A DNA stretch of 64,000 nucleotides from Cheiracanthium punctorium (Eukaryota > Arthropoda > Arachnida > Araneae > Cheiracanthiidae): NCBI GenBank assembly GCA_038373885.1, contig JAWZYV010000136.1:461790-525789 (forward strand). Direction: 5' to 3'. How positions within the stretch are numbered: position 1 is the stretch's first letter; every line of letters begins with the position of its first letter. Below the pieces are notes generated by a model. It saw only the letters and a list, made by a program, of their open reading frames with translations, was not told where the DNA came from and searched no databases. A program made the position numbers and the translations under genes. Shown one piece after another: positions 22,939 through 34,700 of this stretch.

Positions 22939-23009
22939 ACTATAGGTAGGCTTGCCAGATTTCTGAAATATTCAACCGGGACACCGGAATGCCCCAGTGT
23001 CACGGGTAT

Positions 23010-23215
23010 TCAAGGGTACAATTGCCCGACCTGTGGCTGAATGCATTTGCTCTCTCAACTGGGAGACGGAAGATGCCAGATGTTCAAAACCAGGTCGAGT
23101 CCGCCGACCTAACCGTTTGGAGTTTCAAGTGGTTTTCTAGGAAAGTTCGCATAAATACGGATCAGGATCCCTTAGAAAGTCCCCCCCCCCCCCACGGAGG
23201 GCCATGGAAGGCAAT
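23010..23215 (+). mobile_element. tRNA-derived SINE
   Basis: It has a B-box-like GATGTTCAAAACC at about 23079, followed by the family body (GTCCGCCGACCTAACCGTTT, GGAGTTT, GCATAAATACGGATCAGG, CCCTTAGAAAGTCC) and a C-rich tail. It matches the copies at 15237 and 40290 in block order. Confidence 0.65.
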
Positions 23216-23370
23216 CTCCCCCTCGACCCAGATAATTGGCCATAACACCCCATTTACATTTTCCCCTCAAGGGTACACACTTTTGGCGGGTTTTTGGGGT
23301 GTTTTAGAAGATAGTTTATTCTCAATGCTGTGAATAAATGGTTACTGATTAAGAACTTGAACCAGGGGTA

Positions 23371-23938
23371 TTAAAAATTATAAAATAAAAACTTTTTAAC
23401 AAAAAAATTAAACCGCCGAAAAACTCAAAAGCAAAAAATAATAAACCTTTTTTTAAATTAACCTTAATAACTAAATTCTTAAACTAATGTAAGTATACCT
23501 AAGTAATTTTGAGTCGGTGCCAAACAACCAATGAACAAAGATCACTAAATTGCCTAAATCTCTATTATTAATAGGAGTAATTTATTGTTCACACACAGAT
23601 TTTGAGTTGTGTATTACAAAGTAGACCTCTCTGCATTTCTGCGAAAGCTCGTTGATCGTGAGAGACGTGGGGAGAGCGCATTTTTTGGAATGTTAATGTT
23701 TATCGCCGGAGATTTCACGTTGCAATGTTAATTTGATTTGGTTATTTCTTTAAATTTAAGGTAATTTAGTGATCTTTGTTCATTGATTGTTTGCCACCGA
23801 CTCAAAATTACTTAGGTATACTTACATTAGTTTAAGAACTTAGTTATTAAGGTTAATTAAAAAAAGGTTTATTATTTTTTGCTTTTGAGTTTTTCGGCGG
23901 TTTAATTTTTTTGTTAAAAAGTTTTTATTTTATAATTT
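23371..23938. repeat. fold-back: about 185-bp inverted arms around a 200-bp spacer
   Basis: Left arm 23371-23556 and right arm 23755-23938 are near-perfect reverse complements. Shared blocks include AACCGCCGAAAAACTCAAAA, AGTATACCTAAGTAATTTTG and GATCACTAAATT. The spacer is unique and non-coding. This is a typical fold-back MITE architecture, but no flanking duplication was fixed. Confidence 0.75.
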
Positions 23939-25762
23939 TTTGTGGCTATAAACGCAAATTAACAGCTTAGTGACGTCAAATTGAAAAAGCGAATTCTATA
24001 CATTCATCTGTGTACGTCACACAGTAGCTATTACGCATGCTCGAAAATTCAAGAAATGTCAGATCTTTCAACAGTTCTGAAATTTCCAATTTGCAATATT
24101 TGACGCATTATCATACATCCAAAAAAAAAAAAAAAAAGAACGTCGCCAAGCGGTACACATTTCTTTATGGTTGCCAATCAAAACTACCACCGGCAGGGTA
24201 CTTCACTCCCGCTGAACATCGCCCACGATGGCGCCAGAACCAACAGTAAATGAACATCAAAATGTAAACAGCATCGGCTACGGAACATAGACCAGTTCTT
24301 TTTAGCTGTATGAATTTCGAAAAAAAATTAACAAATTGAACTTCGGAAATTTTAATAACATTCAAATACTCTTTTGCGAAACGGCAAACAAAAACAAAAT
24401 GTGTGCGTGGGATTTACACATTCGCATGCGTTAACATGATTTATTCAAAATTAAAGCATCGACGCATATGTACGTAAATTCAGAACTACAAAAAATCTTA
24501 AAAGAATCTTTTTAACAAGCGAAAACAAAATGTACACATATGTGCTGTGTACTGTGAACGAAGATGTATAGGTGGTTTGATGTGCAATTTTAAACGGTGA
24601 CGTAAAAACGTCGCCAATATCCCTTACAATGGACGATATCGATACGATGCTATTTCAATCACGTGTCGGTGGAAAATACAAATTTGAACTAATCAGATTG
24701 AAACATTGAGTGTCAACTGAAACTACATTTTAAGTTGATGGGTTGGAGGTTACGTGTTGGCTGAAAAATGATGTCACACGGACACCATCCATTTAAAAAA
24801 AAAACAACTCTTCTGGTAATAGCATCTAACAAATATCGATTCAAGAGCTTATATGCCTCGTTAGAGCTCCTATTTTATTTTATGAAAACTATACAATTTA
24901 AGGAATATTGAATTTTCACGAGGAAAAGGAAAAAGATCACTAAACGAGCTGGCATTTAAAAGTCATATTTTATGCGTGTTCATACATTACAATCAGTGAG
25001 TGAAAAATCAATCATCCCATGTTTCCCTACCCTTAGGGTTGGAATTTTTTTTCCAAATCTATATGGGACCAACTTCGGTGTATACCCTTTCCAATAAAAA
25101 AAGAATTATCAAAATCGGATTACTCTGTAAAAAGTTATGCGTGGTCATACATAAAAAAAAAAAAAAAATACACGCGTCGACTTGAGAACCTCCTCCGTTT
25201 TTCGTGGGTTAATAAATGACACAAGCCTATAAATTCAAACATTTTATTTCTTACGTGTTAATATTTGTAAGTTGCTTGGGTAAAAAGAAACACATTGAAT
25301 GAGGAATAAAAATTTGAACAATACTTATTAGCACACCACCACTCTTTGAATAGTTCTCACTTTTTATACAGTACAGTGTAACAAACTACAAAGTAATTAT
25401 CCTTAAAAATCCTCCACAGTTAATTATTTTTAGACTTTTTGGTCATCTATAATCCAATTTAATTTTACCGGGACGTGACGTAAACCGCCCGGGACACTGG
25501 GATTTTGTCTGCAAACCGGGACTGTCCCGGTCAAACCGGGACGTCTGGCAAGCGTAACTATAGGTAAAAAAATTTCAGCGTTGCATATGCAACGCGTTGC
25601 ATATCTCCCCCCATATGCAACAGCGTTGCATATCTTTTCTATTATATTAGGCTTTGTATCTGCCTACGACTTCGCAAAAACAGGAACATGAAGCCTTGAG
25701 ACAAAAATCCATTGACATGAATGCCGTCTTACCGCATAGGCGAGCCCGGCGGTAGCAGGGGC

Positions 25763-26392
25763 TAGAGATAAGACGGGCTCAGCCCGAGCCCGAGCCCGGG
25801 CCCGAACCGGGCTCGGGCTCTGTAATTCACAATTGCGTTCGGGCTCGGGCGGGCTCGGGAAAAATTTCTGATTTATTGAACATACTCCTTGAAACAGATT
25901 TTAAAAAGTGATTTATGATGAAAATAAAAATACAAGCAACTCCGGTTATAGTGAACCTCTGGGGACCATCCGATTTCGTCCACTCTATCCGAAGTTCGCT
26001 AAAACCCAAGTGTCTTCATAATGGATAGAGATACTGTATATGAATCGGGACTAATGGTTTGCATTCCCTATAGCCGATGGTTCACTATAACCGTAGTTGG
26101 CTGTACTTATAAAAAAATAGTGCACTGGTGCCTAGAAGGTGCGTGAAGCTCTATGGGTATTTCATAACGGCGGCTTATATTGATTAGTTAGTCATGAGAT
26201 CCAACATTATTTGATAAACATGGATATATATAAAGAATTAGAAAGTGCATTGAGAGTTTGCAACTATATTTGTCTTTAATTTGCACAAACGGCAAAATTC
26301 ATTGAATTCTATCAATGAAGTAGTTGGATTTTTTTTAATCTAACTGAAATTTCGGGCTCGGGCTTCAAAAAATGAGCCCGAACTCATCTCTA
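25763..26392 (+). mobile_element. GC-hexamer hAT MITE, copy 1
   Basis: It is flanked by the exact duplication GCAGGGGC (25755-25762 and 26393-26400). TIRs are TAGAGAT(A/G)AG followed by CGGGCTC. Subterminal blocks are arrays of GAGCCC/GGGCTC hexamers, very GC-rich against an AT-rich body. A pogo-like MITE sits inside (25933-26103). Non-coding. Further copies lie at 50386, 51360 and 56805. Confidence 0.85.
25933..26103. mobile_element. pogo-like MITE nested in GC-hexamer hAT
   Basis: It lies between TA dinucleotides (25931-25932 and 26104-26105). Inverted ends share ACTCCGGTTATAGTGAACC on the left and ACGGTTATAGTGAACC reversed. Two other copies of the host hAT lack it at the same point, so its limits are confirmed by empty sites. 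Confidence 0.8.
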
Positions 26393-26456
26393 GCAGGGGC
26401 CTCAACCCAAAAGGGGCCTCAGCTCGAAAAAAGCTCTTCCCAAAATTATTATTTGG

Positions 26457-26487
<31 letters not shown>

Positions 26488-26636
26488 TAAAATCTTGTCT
26501 GACGTCTGAGGTCAAACTTAAGAAAACGTCTTCAAGCTCATGAAATAATTTTCGAAAAATTTGGGTTTTTCGAGAGGATTCACGACTTGGAAGAGGAAGA
26601 GATAACACAGCATTGCGAAAATTTGGCTTCTTATTA

Positions 26637-26810
26637 CAGTACGCACCGGTTATAACGGACCTGGGATATAACGTACTATCGGTTATAACGTACCTAGAAG
26701 CTAGGTCCCGATTGAAGTCATATTTATAATGTTAATTAATTAAGGGTTAAAACGTACTTAACAAAAGTACGTACTTCGGCTATAACGTACTTTTTATACC
26801 AAAGCCAAAA
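26637..26810 (+). mobile_element. pogo-like MITE terminus with GGTTATAACGTAC repeats
   Basis: After TA it begins CAGTACGCACCGGTTATAAC and contains five variants of TATAACGTAC, the last near 26790. The distal end is not clear. A poly(A) run at 26458-26484 and the end of the preceding hAT precede it. Confidence 0.45.
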
Positions 26811-27019
26811 ATAAAATTTTACTTTTCTTAAGCATTTTATTTCCTTGTTCTCAGAATTTTCAGTATCTTCAAAAACACTCGTTGCCAGCTTTCAGATTCT
26901 CTAGCGAGATGAATTGTGCATGAATGAAGGGAGCGATCTTTTATCTTTTTCGCCTGCTAGGTAGGGCTAAGAACAAGACCATGTTTTTTATTTGTCCTTC
27001 ATCAATGTAAATGCTTCCA

Positions 27020-27379
27020 TTTTTCATCAGATTTTAGTGCTGTTAGAAATAAGCGTGACGATTTTTTTACGGGAAATGGCGTGCTAAAAAGTAAAGGATT
27101 CTCGTGGAGCTATGTCACCCGCAACTATCCAGAATCTATCCGGAGGCAATCTATCCGGATGTTCTCGCATTCTTCCGTTTTTCAGCAGATGTCCGTGCTG
27201 TTAAAAATAATCGTGACCATTTTTCTACGGGAAATGACGTGCTAAAAAGTAAAGGATTCTCGAGGAGCTATGTCCCCCTCAACTATTTTTATAGAAATCA
27301 GATCTATTCTTCGTGACTGGCAACAGTCAAAACGTCAGAGTTTGGTGTTCCCAGAGCGGGAACACTTCGTATTAAAGGG
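27020..27379 (+). mobile_element. piggyBac-type MITE fragments: duplicated right half
   Basis: The family's right-half sequence (CAGATGTCAGTGCTGTTA-like, TTTACGGGAAATGACGTGCT, GTAAAGGATTCTCG) appears twice in tandem, at about 27027-27127 and 27183-27379. The second unit ends at TTAA 27380-27383. A lone left end, GGGTTACGCCTCAAAGGG, abuts TTAA at 27479-27482. The palindromic half is absent. Confidence 0.6.
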
Positions 27380-27482
27380 TTAAGTATTACGAGTATTGAG
27401 AGCGAAATATTGAAGGGGATTGATTTTAGTGAAATTATTAAAACTTAATAGAAAGGGAAGGGGTTACGCCTCAAAGGGTTAA

Positions 27483-28057
27483 GGCCCAGCAAGAACCATT
27501 TCAACACAATCACATTTTAATATTCACGTATATATTTCTTCTGTACTGTATAACATTACAAAATATTGGCAGAGCTGCTCTATGATCCATATTTTTGTGA
27601 CCAAAATAGGGTCACCAGTGGGTTTCAACATCAGAATCATTAGAATTGCATTAAAACATTGTGAAAATTTTTGCTTTTTTATGCATTTGCAATTTTAAAT
27701 TATTGATACTCATACAAAAAAACTCAACCTTCTCCTACGGTAAAACAAATAAAATATCACCAGAGTAGGTTCTTAAATACATATTAACAAATTTTTAAAT
27801 AATTCTACTGTTTTTGACTGTCAGATACATTAAAAAAATAAAAATAAAAAACCTTCTAATACCTTTAAAAACTATTATCTTTTAAAATCAATATATCTTT
27901 TAAGTTCATATATATACATGAATAAAATATCAGTTCTAAATTACAAAAAAAGTCAACAGAAATCACCGGAATAAATACTTGAAGCATTTCTGATTATGAA
28001 AATACATAAAAACACATTACACTCCTGCTTATTTTTGAATTATTTTGCTGTGCGCGG
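27483..28057. other. non-coding spacer
   Basis: AT-rich with nothing recognisable. Confidence 0.4.
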
Positions 28058-28205
28058 GCACATCCAGCTGTCGTCAAAAAAGGGTCTCTAGATCTGTGGC
28101 ACGCGATGAACGTTTCGATCGTCTGCCATCTTGCTGGTAGTTAAGTCGAGCGATGGCAACGGCTGCCCTTTTTTCAGCATCGGGAAAGGGTTGCGCCTCA
28201 AAGGG
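28058..28205 (-). mobile_element. piggyBac-type MITE, single palindrome arm
   Basis: From the hairpin centre (CAGCTGTCGTCAAAAAAGGG) through the GATGGCAACGGCTGCCC block to GCGCCTCAAAGGG, then TTAA 28206-28209. The other arm and other end are missing, consistent with breakage at the hairpin tip. Confidence 0.6.
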
Positions 28206-28439
28206 TTAATATACAGAATTTGTTTTAAAAAGTGTTATATTTAAAAAAGAATTGTTATCTGTTAGAAATCACGTAAAAATAATTAGAAACAAGTATTTAC
28301 GCCATTTTTTTTTCTCGTGTGTATACATGTTTATTATATTATTTTCACTACAAAATTACACACAGATTTTCATACATACATTTCATAATTTATAAAGGAC
28401 ACAATTACATTCACAAATTAAAAGCATCCATAATGTTAA

Positions 28440-28466
28440 ATTCAGTTTTTTTTTTTTTTTTTTTTT
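28440..28466. repeat. poly(T) tract
   Basis: About 21 uninterrupted T bases, in non-coding DNA between the MITE arm and the next hAT element. Confidence 0.7.
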
Positions 28467-28713
28467 AATCGTACTTCCCGAGAACTGCCTCTTTACAATA
28501 TCATTGGAGAATGTGAAACGGAAATGTGCCGAGATGTAACCAGTGTAACGAATGGAGAGTAATTGCAGATACCAATTTTCTCTTATCTGGTTAACCGCAA
28601 CCACATTAAACTTATACTGTATTATACTATATACTACATTCAAATTTGGTACCAGTATTATTTCAGTACTTACAGTCTGTTTTATGATGTATACAGACTA
28701 AAAGTAATCGAAC

Positions 28714-29282
28714 CAGTGACGGCGCCAGACTTTCCCCGATAGCGGGGCCAAACAATAAACCCCCAAAATTTTACATTTCAGTACTTGCACAGCCTCTCAA
28801 AAAAGTATTCGAGTAAGAGATAAATTTCCTACTTTGGTTTCGTATATTAAAAATTATTATGATGAGATGGTCATTAATTATCTGTTCTTGGTTAACAGGA
28901 AAGCCCAGTGATTTTCACCAAAGTCGTAGTTAAAAAGGTCTTTACGAGGGCAATTGTCAGCAGATCGGGCAACTCTGTTTACCCTAGAAATGTGGCTCTT
29001 GTTCGCTGGTTCCTTCGAATCCCGAGAAACATACTCCGAACTGCAGATAATCAATATATTCAGTATATGAATATCGTATAATTCCAAGCAGAATGAGAAT
29101 GGAAGTGAACGGAACCTCTACGGTCGGGTCAAACACTTTGAATGGATTTTTTTATCTGGTCGCAAAATTTCCTTCGTTTTTCTAAACAAACAAATTCTCT
29201 AAAAAAATCCCCGACAGGGGGGCCAGTGATCTCCGACAGGGGGTGAATGCCCCCCCCGATCCCCCCGCTGGCGCCACCCGTG
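28714..29282. mobile_element. 569-bp hAT MITE
   Basis: The exact duplication AATCGAAC occurs at 28706-28713 and 29283-29290. Ends read CAGTGACGGCGCCAG and, reversed, CACGGGTGGCGCCAG. G-rich sequence (CCGACAGGGGG) lies near the right end. Non-coding. Confidence 0.85.
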
Positions 29283-29290
29283 AATCGAAC

Positions 29291-30740
29291 TATTGCAACA
29301 TATTAATGATATGAAAGAAAATACAACTGTTTAGTATTGAAGGACCATTTAATAATTTCAAATGGGAGTATCATATATACTTTTGCTTATATCTATGAAT
29401 TTTGGAGGGGTAAACTGATTTCGAAATTCAGAGATCAATTTAATAATATATCAGCGCCCACAAAATGTTATCTATATCCTAATAATTATTGTTCAGGCTT
29501 CTCAAATGGTCGATAAATCCTAAAATATAGTTACACTGATCCCTGACTCACTGATTCATTGACTCTCTAACAACTCCGGGCAACCACTGCAAGATAAAAC
29601 TTTTACCACCTTGGCTCCAAAAACATTAAAAAGTTCTAAAGAAAAAAAAGATCTACAACGTAATAAATCTACACAGTTTACTTGAAAATTTTTAAGCAAA
29701 TTAAAATAAAGAAAATAATCTGCGCTACTTTAAAAATCTGAAAATACTTTGTTTCTTTTATATCAACATTAAATTTGCATTTGAAAATTATGCTCGCAAA
29801 TTACGAGGAGTCAAAATTTCTGAATCAGGAAAGAAAGGGGGGAAAAAAAGGTTTCTATGACCATTTCTTAAATTCTAATTCTAATTCTAAACACCCAATG
29901 AAAAGCCAGAAAATAAAAAAAATAGAAAGAAAAGGGAAAAAAAATGAAGCACATAACCATATTTAAAGAAAAGCTAACTTACAAAAGTTACTCTGAAAAG
30001 CCATTCTGGCAACAGGAATACATGGGTATATATGATAACTGTTTTCATGCACTAGATATTAACGTTATGTCTATGTGCACTTTATGTGTACACTTTCTCA
30101 AAGAAGTATTCGACTAAAAGTCAAATTTCTACGCTGGTTTAGCTTTTTAAAAATCCTTTATCAGAAAATGGTTTTTGCTTTAATTGTTATCTTCATATTT
30201 CTGTCGAATTGGGTGTTTTTCAAAAACTAATTCAATATTCGCAAGCACAAAATAATAAATTTCGTTTACAGTGGAATACTTTTTTGAGAGGGTGTACTTT
30301 TGAAATGAACTGATGTGGAAATCCAAAAATGAGAAGGAATAGGCTCCAAATTGAAGTTGGTATTTTTCAGCAGATTGATCATAATCAAGATTTATTTTTA
30401 AAAAAATTGAATAACAAATGGATACATTTAGAGATTAGTCCTTAAAAAAAATATTATTAAGTAAAAATAACTATTGGTTTTTGAATAAAATAATTTTAGT
30501 TTGCTTTCTTCTAATGTAATTTACGTTCATATTATTATTCAATAATTTGGCTTTATGGTGTATTCTTATTTCAAAATATTTTTTTTTAAATTAATTTAAT
30601 TAGTTGGTTTAAACGATTGTTAAGTGTATCGGTTTCTAAATTATGATTATCAATCTGCTTGAACAGGTCTCTGATTCTGATAATTTTGATTACTTGCGTA
30701 TGTGTATGTAAACCTTTGCTTGAACTTGAAGGTCGCCTTT
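29291..30740. other. non-coding, AT-rich
   Basis: No gene, terminal repeats or splice-bounded exon recognised. The short lysine-rich frame near 29775-29966 reflects A-rich composition. Confidence 0.45.
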
Positions 30741-30744
30741 TTAA

Positions 30745-31253
30745 CCCTCTCGTCACCGAATTATGAAAAATCAGAGAAAAAAAATCTTTCTACCATTTAA
30801 TGCATCTGAAATACTATTATAAATCATGGAAAAATATTTTTTTCTAATGTCGATTAATTTTGGAATTTTCTAATATTAATTTCTGCATTTTCGAAGCATT
30901 TTGTTACGCTAAAATTAATTTAAAAGGATGCACATATTAGGTAAAGGTCTAGGAATAAGAAAAAAAACTATACTTACCTTAAAAAGAAAAAAAGCGGTAA
31001 AAAAGCAGCGTAAATATTTTCTTAATTTTTCTCCTGAAACAATGAAGCGAAAACTGTAAAAAATGATCTAAATGGACTAGTACTGCAATCTAGGCACGAT
31101 TTCTGCATCTAGTTAAGAGCCTCATATACTTTCTACATGAATGAATGATATTGATATCACTGAAAGAAAAAAAATACTAAATTCAATTGTTTTCTCTCTA
31201 AAACTTGCTATTTGAAGTAGGAGCCTCATATGAGGTTCAGGGTGACGAGAGGG
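30745..31253. mobile_element. piggyBac-type MITE, second family
   Basis: TTAA flanks it at 30741-30744 and 31254-31257. Inverted ends are CCCTCTCGTCACC on both sides. The 509-bp body is AT-rich and non-coding. The subterminal sequences differ from the CCCTTTGAGGCGC family, so this is a distinct TTAA-targeting family. Confidence 0.75.
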
Positions 31254-31298
31254 TTAACAACTCGAAAACATCTTGTACGGCAATCACATTGTGTTGAA

Positions 31299-31732
31299 CA
31301 TAGGCGCACCCACGGAGGGGCTATGGGGGCTGAAGCCCCCCCCCTAAAGGTAGAAAGTTAGAAGTGAAAAGCTTTAAAAATATGAAAATTGTCGCTAATG
31401 AATTAATTTTTTTTTAGTTCTTTCTTTTTTTAATTGTCTTCAAATTATTTCTAACCAAAAAAGACATTTATTTTAAAAAGTTTTTAAATAAATGCTTACT
31501 TACAGTTAGTTGAAACACTGTTACACGCGGTTACAACGTCGCTCAAAAGATCGGATAATTATTTATGACTTTATAATGAGTTACATTGCTCGTGTTCTTT
31601 GGGACAGTCAAGTGGTACCGAATATTTTGACGTTATAAGAGAGTTGTAACTAACCGAGGTCACTATGACCGAGTTCAGCAGTATTTGTATGTAGCCCAGC
31701 CCCCCTAAACTAAAATCCTGGGTGCGCCACTG
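31299..31732. mobile_element. 434-bp hAT MITE
   Basis: The exact duplication GTGTTGAA occurs at 31291-31298 and 31733-31740. Ends read CATAGGCGCACCCA and, reversed, CAGTGGCGCACCCA. Subterminal C/G tracts, no coding capacity. Confidence 0.85.
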
Positions 31733-32288
31733 GTGTTGAAGTGCAACTGTTTATGTCGGCATCCTATGCTGGCATTCAGCATCGCAGGGCGCAACAATTA
31801 CACTAGTGTACTGGTAATTCCTACCATACCACTTTAATGATTTTTATACACAATAGGCTTTTATAAGCTTGTCTTTGCACGTTCGTGTGTGCCTGCAACA
31901 TATTACCCTTCACTTAGGTTGTCCTATGACTAATGATCTCTTTCAAGTACAACATCTTTGCCGCTTCGTTTGTTAGTTGTTTGACAAACGACTATGACTC
32001 TTTTGTACTAGCACGTTCCACGTTTACACCATAGATCTTCAGTTCTATGGTTTGCACTAAAATGGTACTTTTTTTTTATGAATACATGGGATGGGATGCA
32101 CTTAATAGAGTATAGTGGATTTTTCTGTTTGGCTTGTCTACTTAAAAGTAATTCAAAGAATATTCACAAAAGCAGCGGTAGAGTTGAAAGCAGTAACTTA
32201 TCATCTGATTCTTTCGATTTATTCTGATCGTTCGGCGTTCTTGAAATAAATATTTTTCAGCCGTTGCAATATTACAAAACAGCTTTAA

Positions 32289-33033
32289 CCCTTTGAGGCT
32301 CAACCCTTTCCCAATGCTGAAAAAAGGACAGCCGTTGCCATCGCTCGACTTAACTACCAGCACCGACTTAACTACCAGCTCGACTTAACTACCAGCGGAC
32401 GATCGAAACGTTCATCGCGTGCCACAGATTGAGAGACCCTTTTTTGACGGTAGCTGGCTGTGCCGGGAACCTCCGCCATCTTGCTGGTAGTTAAGTCGAG
32501 CGATGGCAACGGCTGCCCTTTTTTCAGCATTGGGCAATCTATCCGGATGTTCTCGCATTCTTCCGTTTTTCAGCAGATGTCCGTGCTGTTAAAAAGAATC
32601 GTGACCATTTTTCTACGGGAAATGACGTGCTAAAAAGTAAAGGATTCTCGTGGAGCTATGTCCCCCTCAACTATTTTTATAGAAATCAAATCTATTCTTC
32701 GTGACTGGCAACAGTCAAAACGTCAGAGTTGGGTGCAGACTTCGTGCCGATTACAATCGACTGTAATCGATGACTAAAATAATATTTTACAAATTTACAA
32801 AAATGCTATGATAAAATTGCATTTCCATGGAATTCTTTTGATATTTGATTTCTTTAACATCAAGATTAATGTTATTTTACTAAACTAACATTCACTAGTC
32901 ATAATCTTTTTGGAAATTGTTAGTAATCGTAATCGTAATCCATATCATTTCCTGTAATCGATTACAGATGACCGTGTAATCGCACGAAGTCTGGTTGGGT
33001 GTTCCCAGAGCGCGATCACTGCGCGTTAAAGGG
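32289..33033 (+). mobile_element. piggyBac-type MITE, long form, with hAT MITE inside
   Basis: TTAA lies at 32285-32288 and 33034-33037. The left palindrome is reduced, with a small local triplication of CGACTTAACTACCAGC at 32346-32393. The right half is complete but split by a 258-bp hAT MITE (32736-32993). Confidence 0.75.
32736..32993. mobile_element. 258-bp hAT MITE nested in piggyBac MITE
   Basis: The exact duplication GTTGGGTG occurs at 32728-32735 and 32994-33001. Ends read CAGACTTCGTGC on both sides. Just inside are inverted sets of TGTAATCGATTAC-like motifs. Non-coding. Removing it and one duplication restores the host MITE sequence. Confidence 0.85.
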
Positions 33034-33499
33034 TTAAGCACATGCACATGAAGACTTTTCTTTCAAAGCTACGACTTAACTGTTTTGCAGTTTTTGATTT
33101 ATAACTATTTCACTCGCGGAACTTAAGAACGACTCTGAAGAATGTCGTTGGCAGGTATTCTCCCCACCGTACAAAGAAGTGCTAACAAAGTGTGTTCTAC
33201 ATAAATTTAATTACTTAATAAAAACAAAAGTTTTGAAGAAAAAATATCATTTAAATTTTATTATTCTGTAATCGGCTATAAATTACGTCGATAATGAATC
33301 AGTTTATAGAAACTACGACATAGATTTTTCAATGAATAATTTTTTAAAGACCTATCATCTCATAAAAGACCTTGCATCACAATTTTTCATAGGACCACTC
33401 AAAATGTAACAAAAGAAATGTAATAAGAAGGCCCTATAGGAAAAGGGAGCAGAAACGTTTTTCCATACATACATGGTAGATTGTGGATTGTGCGTGATT

Positions 33500-34022
33500 A
33501 AGGAAAACCTGCGCGAGGGGTATCTGCCTAATATGGAGGATGCCTTGGTAGGAGGACTTTCTAAGAGGTTCTAACGCGTATTCACGTTACATCTGGAGAA
33601 AGCCTACCAAAATTCCAGACCGTTAGATTTATTTATTTGCCAGGACAGGACAGCTCGCGTCACTGAATGTGTCGCTTAGAGCTACATATACGTCCTTCCC
33701 GGAATTTCCCGCCACAATTTGGAACCTCATCAGAAGGTGGGGGGGTCTTCTGAATATTGGCACCCCTCGGAAACTGCTAGCGACCGCCAAGAGGACTTTC
33801 GGAACCACGGATTTAACGTGCACGTACACCGCATGTACACGGTGGTCTTTAGTGGTACTCCGGTATCGAACCCACAATCTTCCGGTTACGAGTCCAACGC
33901 CTTAACCACTGGGCTACCACGGCCCTCAGACCGTTAGATTGACCGCGCGATGGGACCCGAACCCAGGACCTTCACACTACGGCCGCCTACCATTTTGAGT
34001 GATATAACCACTGTGCCATGGT
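33500..34022 (-). mobile_element. older tRNA-derived SINE, interrupted
   Basis: Minus strand: the head carries GGCACAGTGGTTATATCAC (A-box region, about 34018-34000) and B box GGGTTCGGGTCCC (about 33964-33952). The body continues to 33941, jumps the younger SINE, and resumes from 33629 to about 33500 (CCAGATGTAACGTGAATACG, GTTAGAACCTCTTAGAAAG). Same block order as the SINE at 40290. Confidence 0.7.
33630..33926 (-). mobile_element. young tRNA-derived SINE with 14-bp target duplication
   Basis: Minus strand: a tRNA-like head (GTAGCCCAGTGGTTAAGGCG, then GGACTCGTAACC and B box GTGGGTTCGATACC) is followed by a 200-bp body and a TAAATAAAT tail at about 33630. The perfect 14-bp duplication CAGACCGTTAGATT flanks it (33616-33629 and 33927-33940), as expected for LINE-mediated insertion. 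The head has a CGT anticodon-like loop, but the acceptor stem does not close, so it is not a functional tRNA gene. Confidence 0.85.
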
Positions 34023-34650
34023 GAGGTCCATATACGGAAGAAAATATAAACTATTTCCATTTCTCTCACACCATCTTTTCAAATATAATTAAGGGCTGTT
34101 ACAGCTCAGCGTTTCAGAGACAAGACACATGTATCAAAGATCCATGTCCGGAAGCAACGGTATAGAAAATAAGGGAAGAATCGTAACCATTGCGTATTTG
34201 CGAAAATTGAAGTGAACCGGTTCTAGTTTATAAGAGGTTAAATTACAATAAATAAAATTACAATCAATAGCAACGCTAGAAAAGTCTATTGCCCGGCATG
34301 CCCGGGGCATGTGAAGTTTCAGCCGGGCTTCTGTTTCTTTTTCCATTTGCCCGACTGGGCGTGTAAAATAATCGACTGTGGGAAATTCATAATTTTTTTT
34401 TTTAATTATATATATTTTTTAATGCCATCAATCAATTTTTCAAATTTTGGTACAGAAAAAATAAATGTCCGTTTCTATTTCTGGGATTTTATCACTGTCC
34501 TACTGGCAATCCTAAGAACAATTACCTTTTAAGTTTAAAAATTTGTAAATTTTGATATCAATTTAAAATAAAAGAGGAAGAGACTAATTTTATGAATAAT
34601 AATAATAATAATAATAATTGTTATGTTTCATAGCGATAGCATTAATATCT

Positions 34651-34666
34651 TTACTCGTGTAACAAT

Positions 34667-34700
<34 letters not shown>

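Larger units (their letters stand above)
22947..25556. mobile_element. 2.6-kb hAT-type element with nested SINE and fold-back
   Basis: The exact duplication ACTATAGG flanks it (22939-22946 and 25557-25564). Ends read TAGGCTTGCCAGA and, reversed, TACGCTTGCCAGA. CCGGGAC / GTCCCGG motifs cluster inside both ends. Its interior holds a SINE (23010-23215), a long inverted repeat (23371-23938), A runs at 24121-24136 and 25148-25161, and otherwise AT-rich DNA. No transposase frame was recognised, so it is non-autonomous or fully decayed. Confidence 0.75.

Noticed and set aside
22989..23333. 114-codon plus-strand frame
   Set aside because: It lies over a SINE and its C-tract. The peptide is translated SINE sequence.
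29775..29966. lysine-rich 63-codon frame
   Set aside because: The product simply reflects A-rich DNA, with no splice sites or domain.
33857..33926. tRNA gene (CGT anticodon-like loop, minus strand)
   Set aside because: The acceptor stem does not pair, and the sequence is the head of a SINE with tail and 14-bp target duplication.
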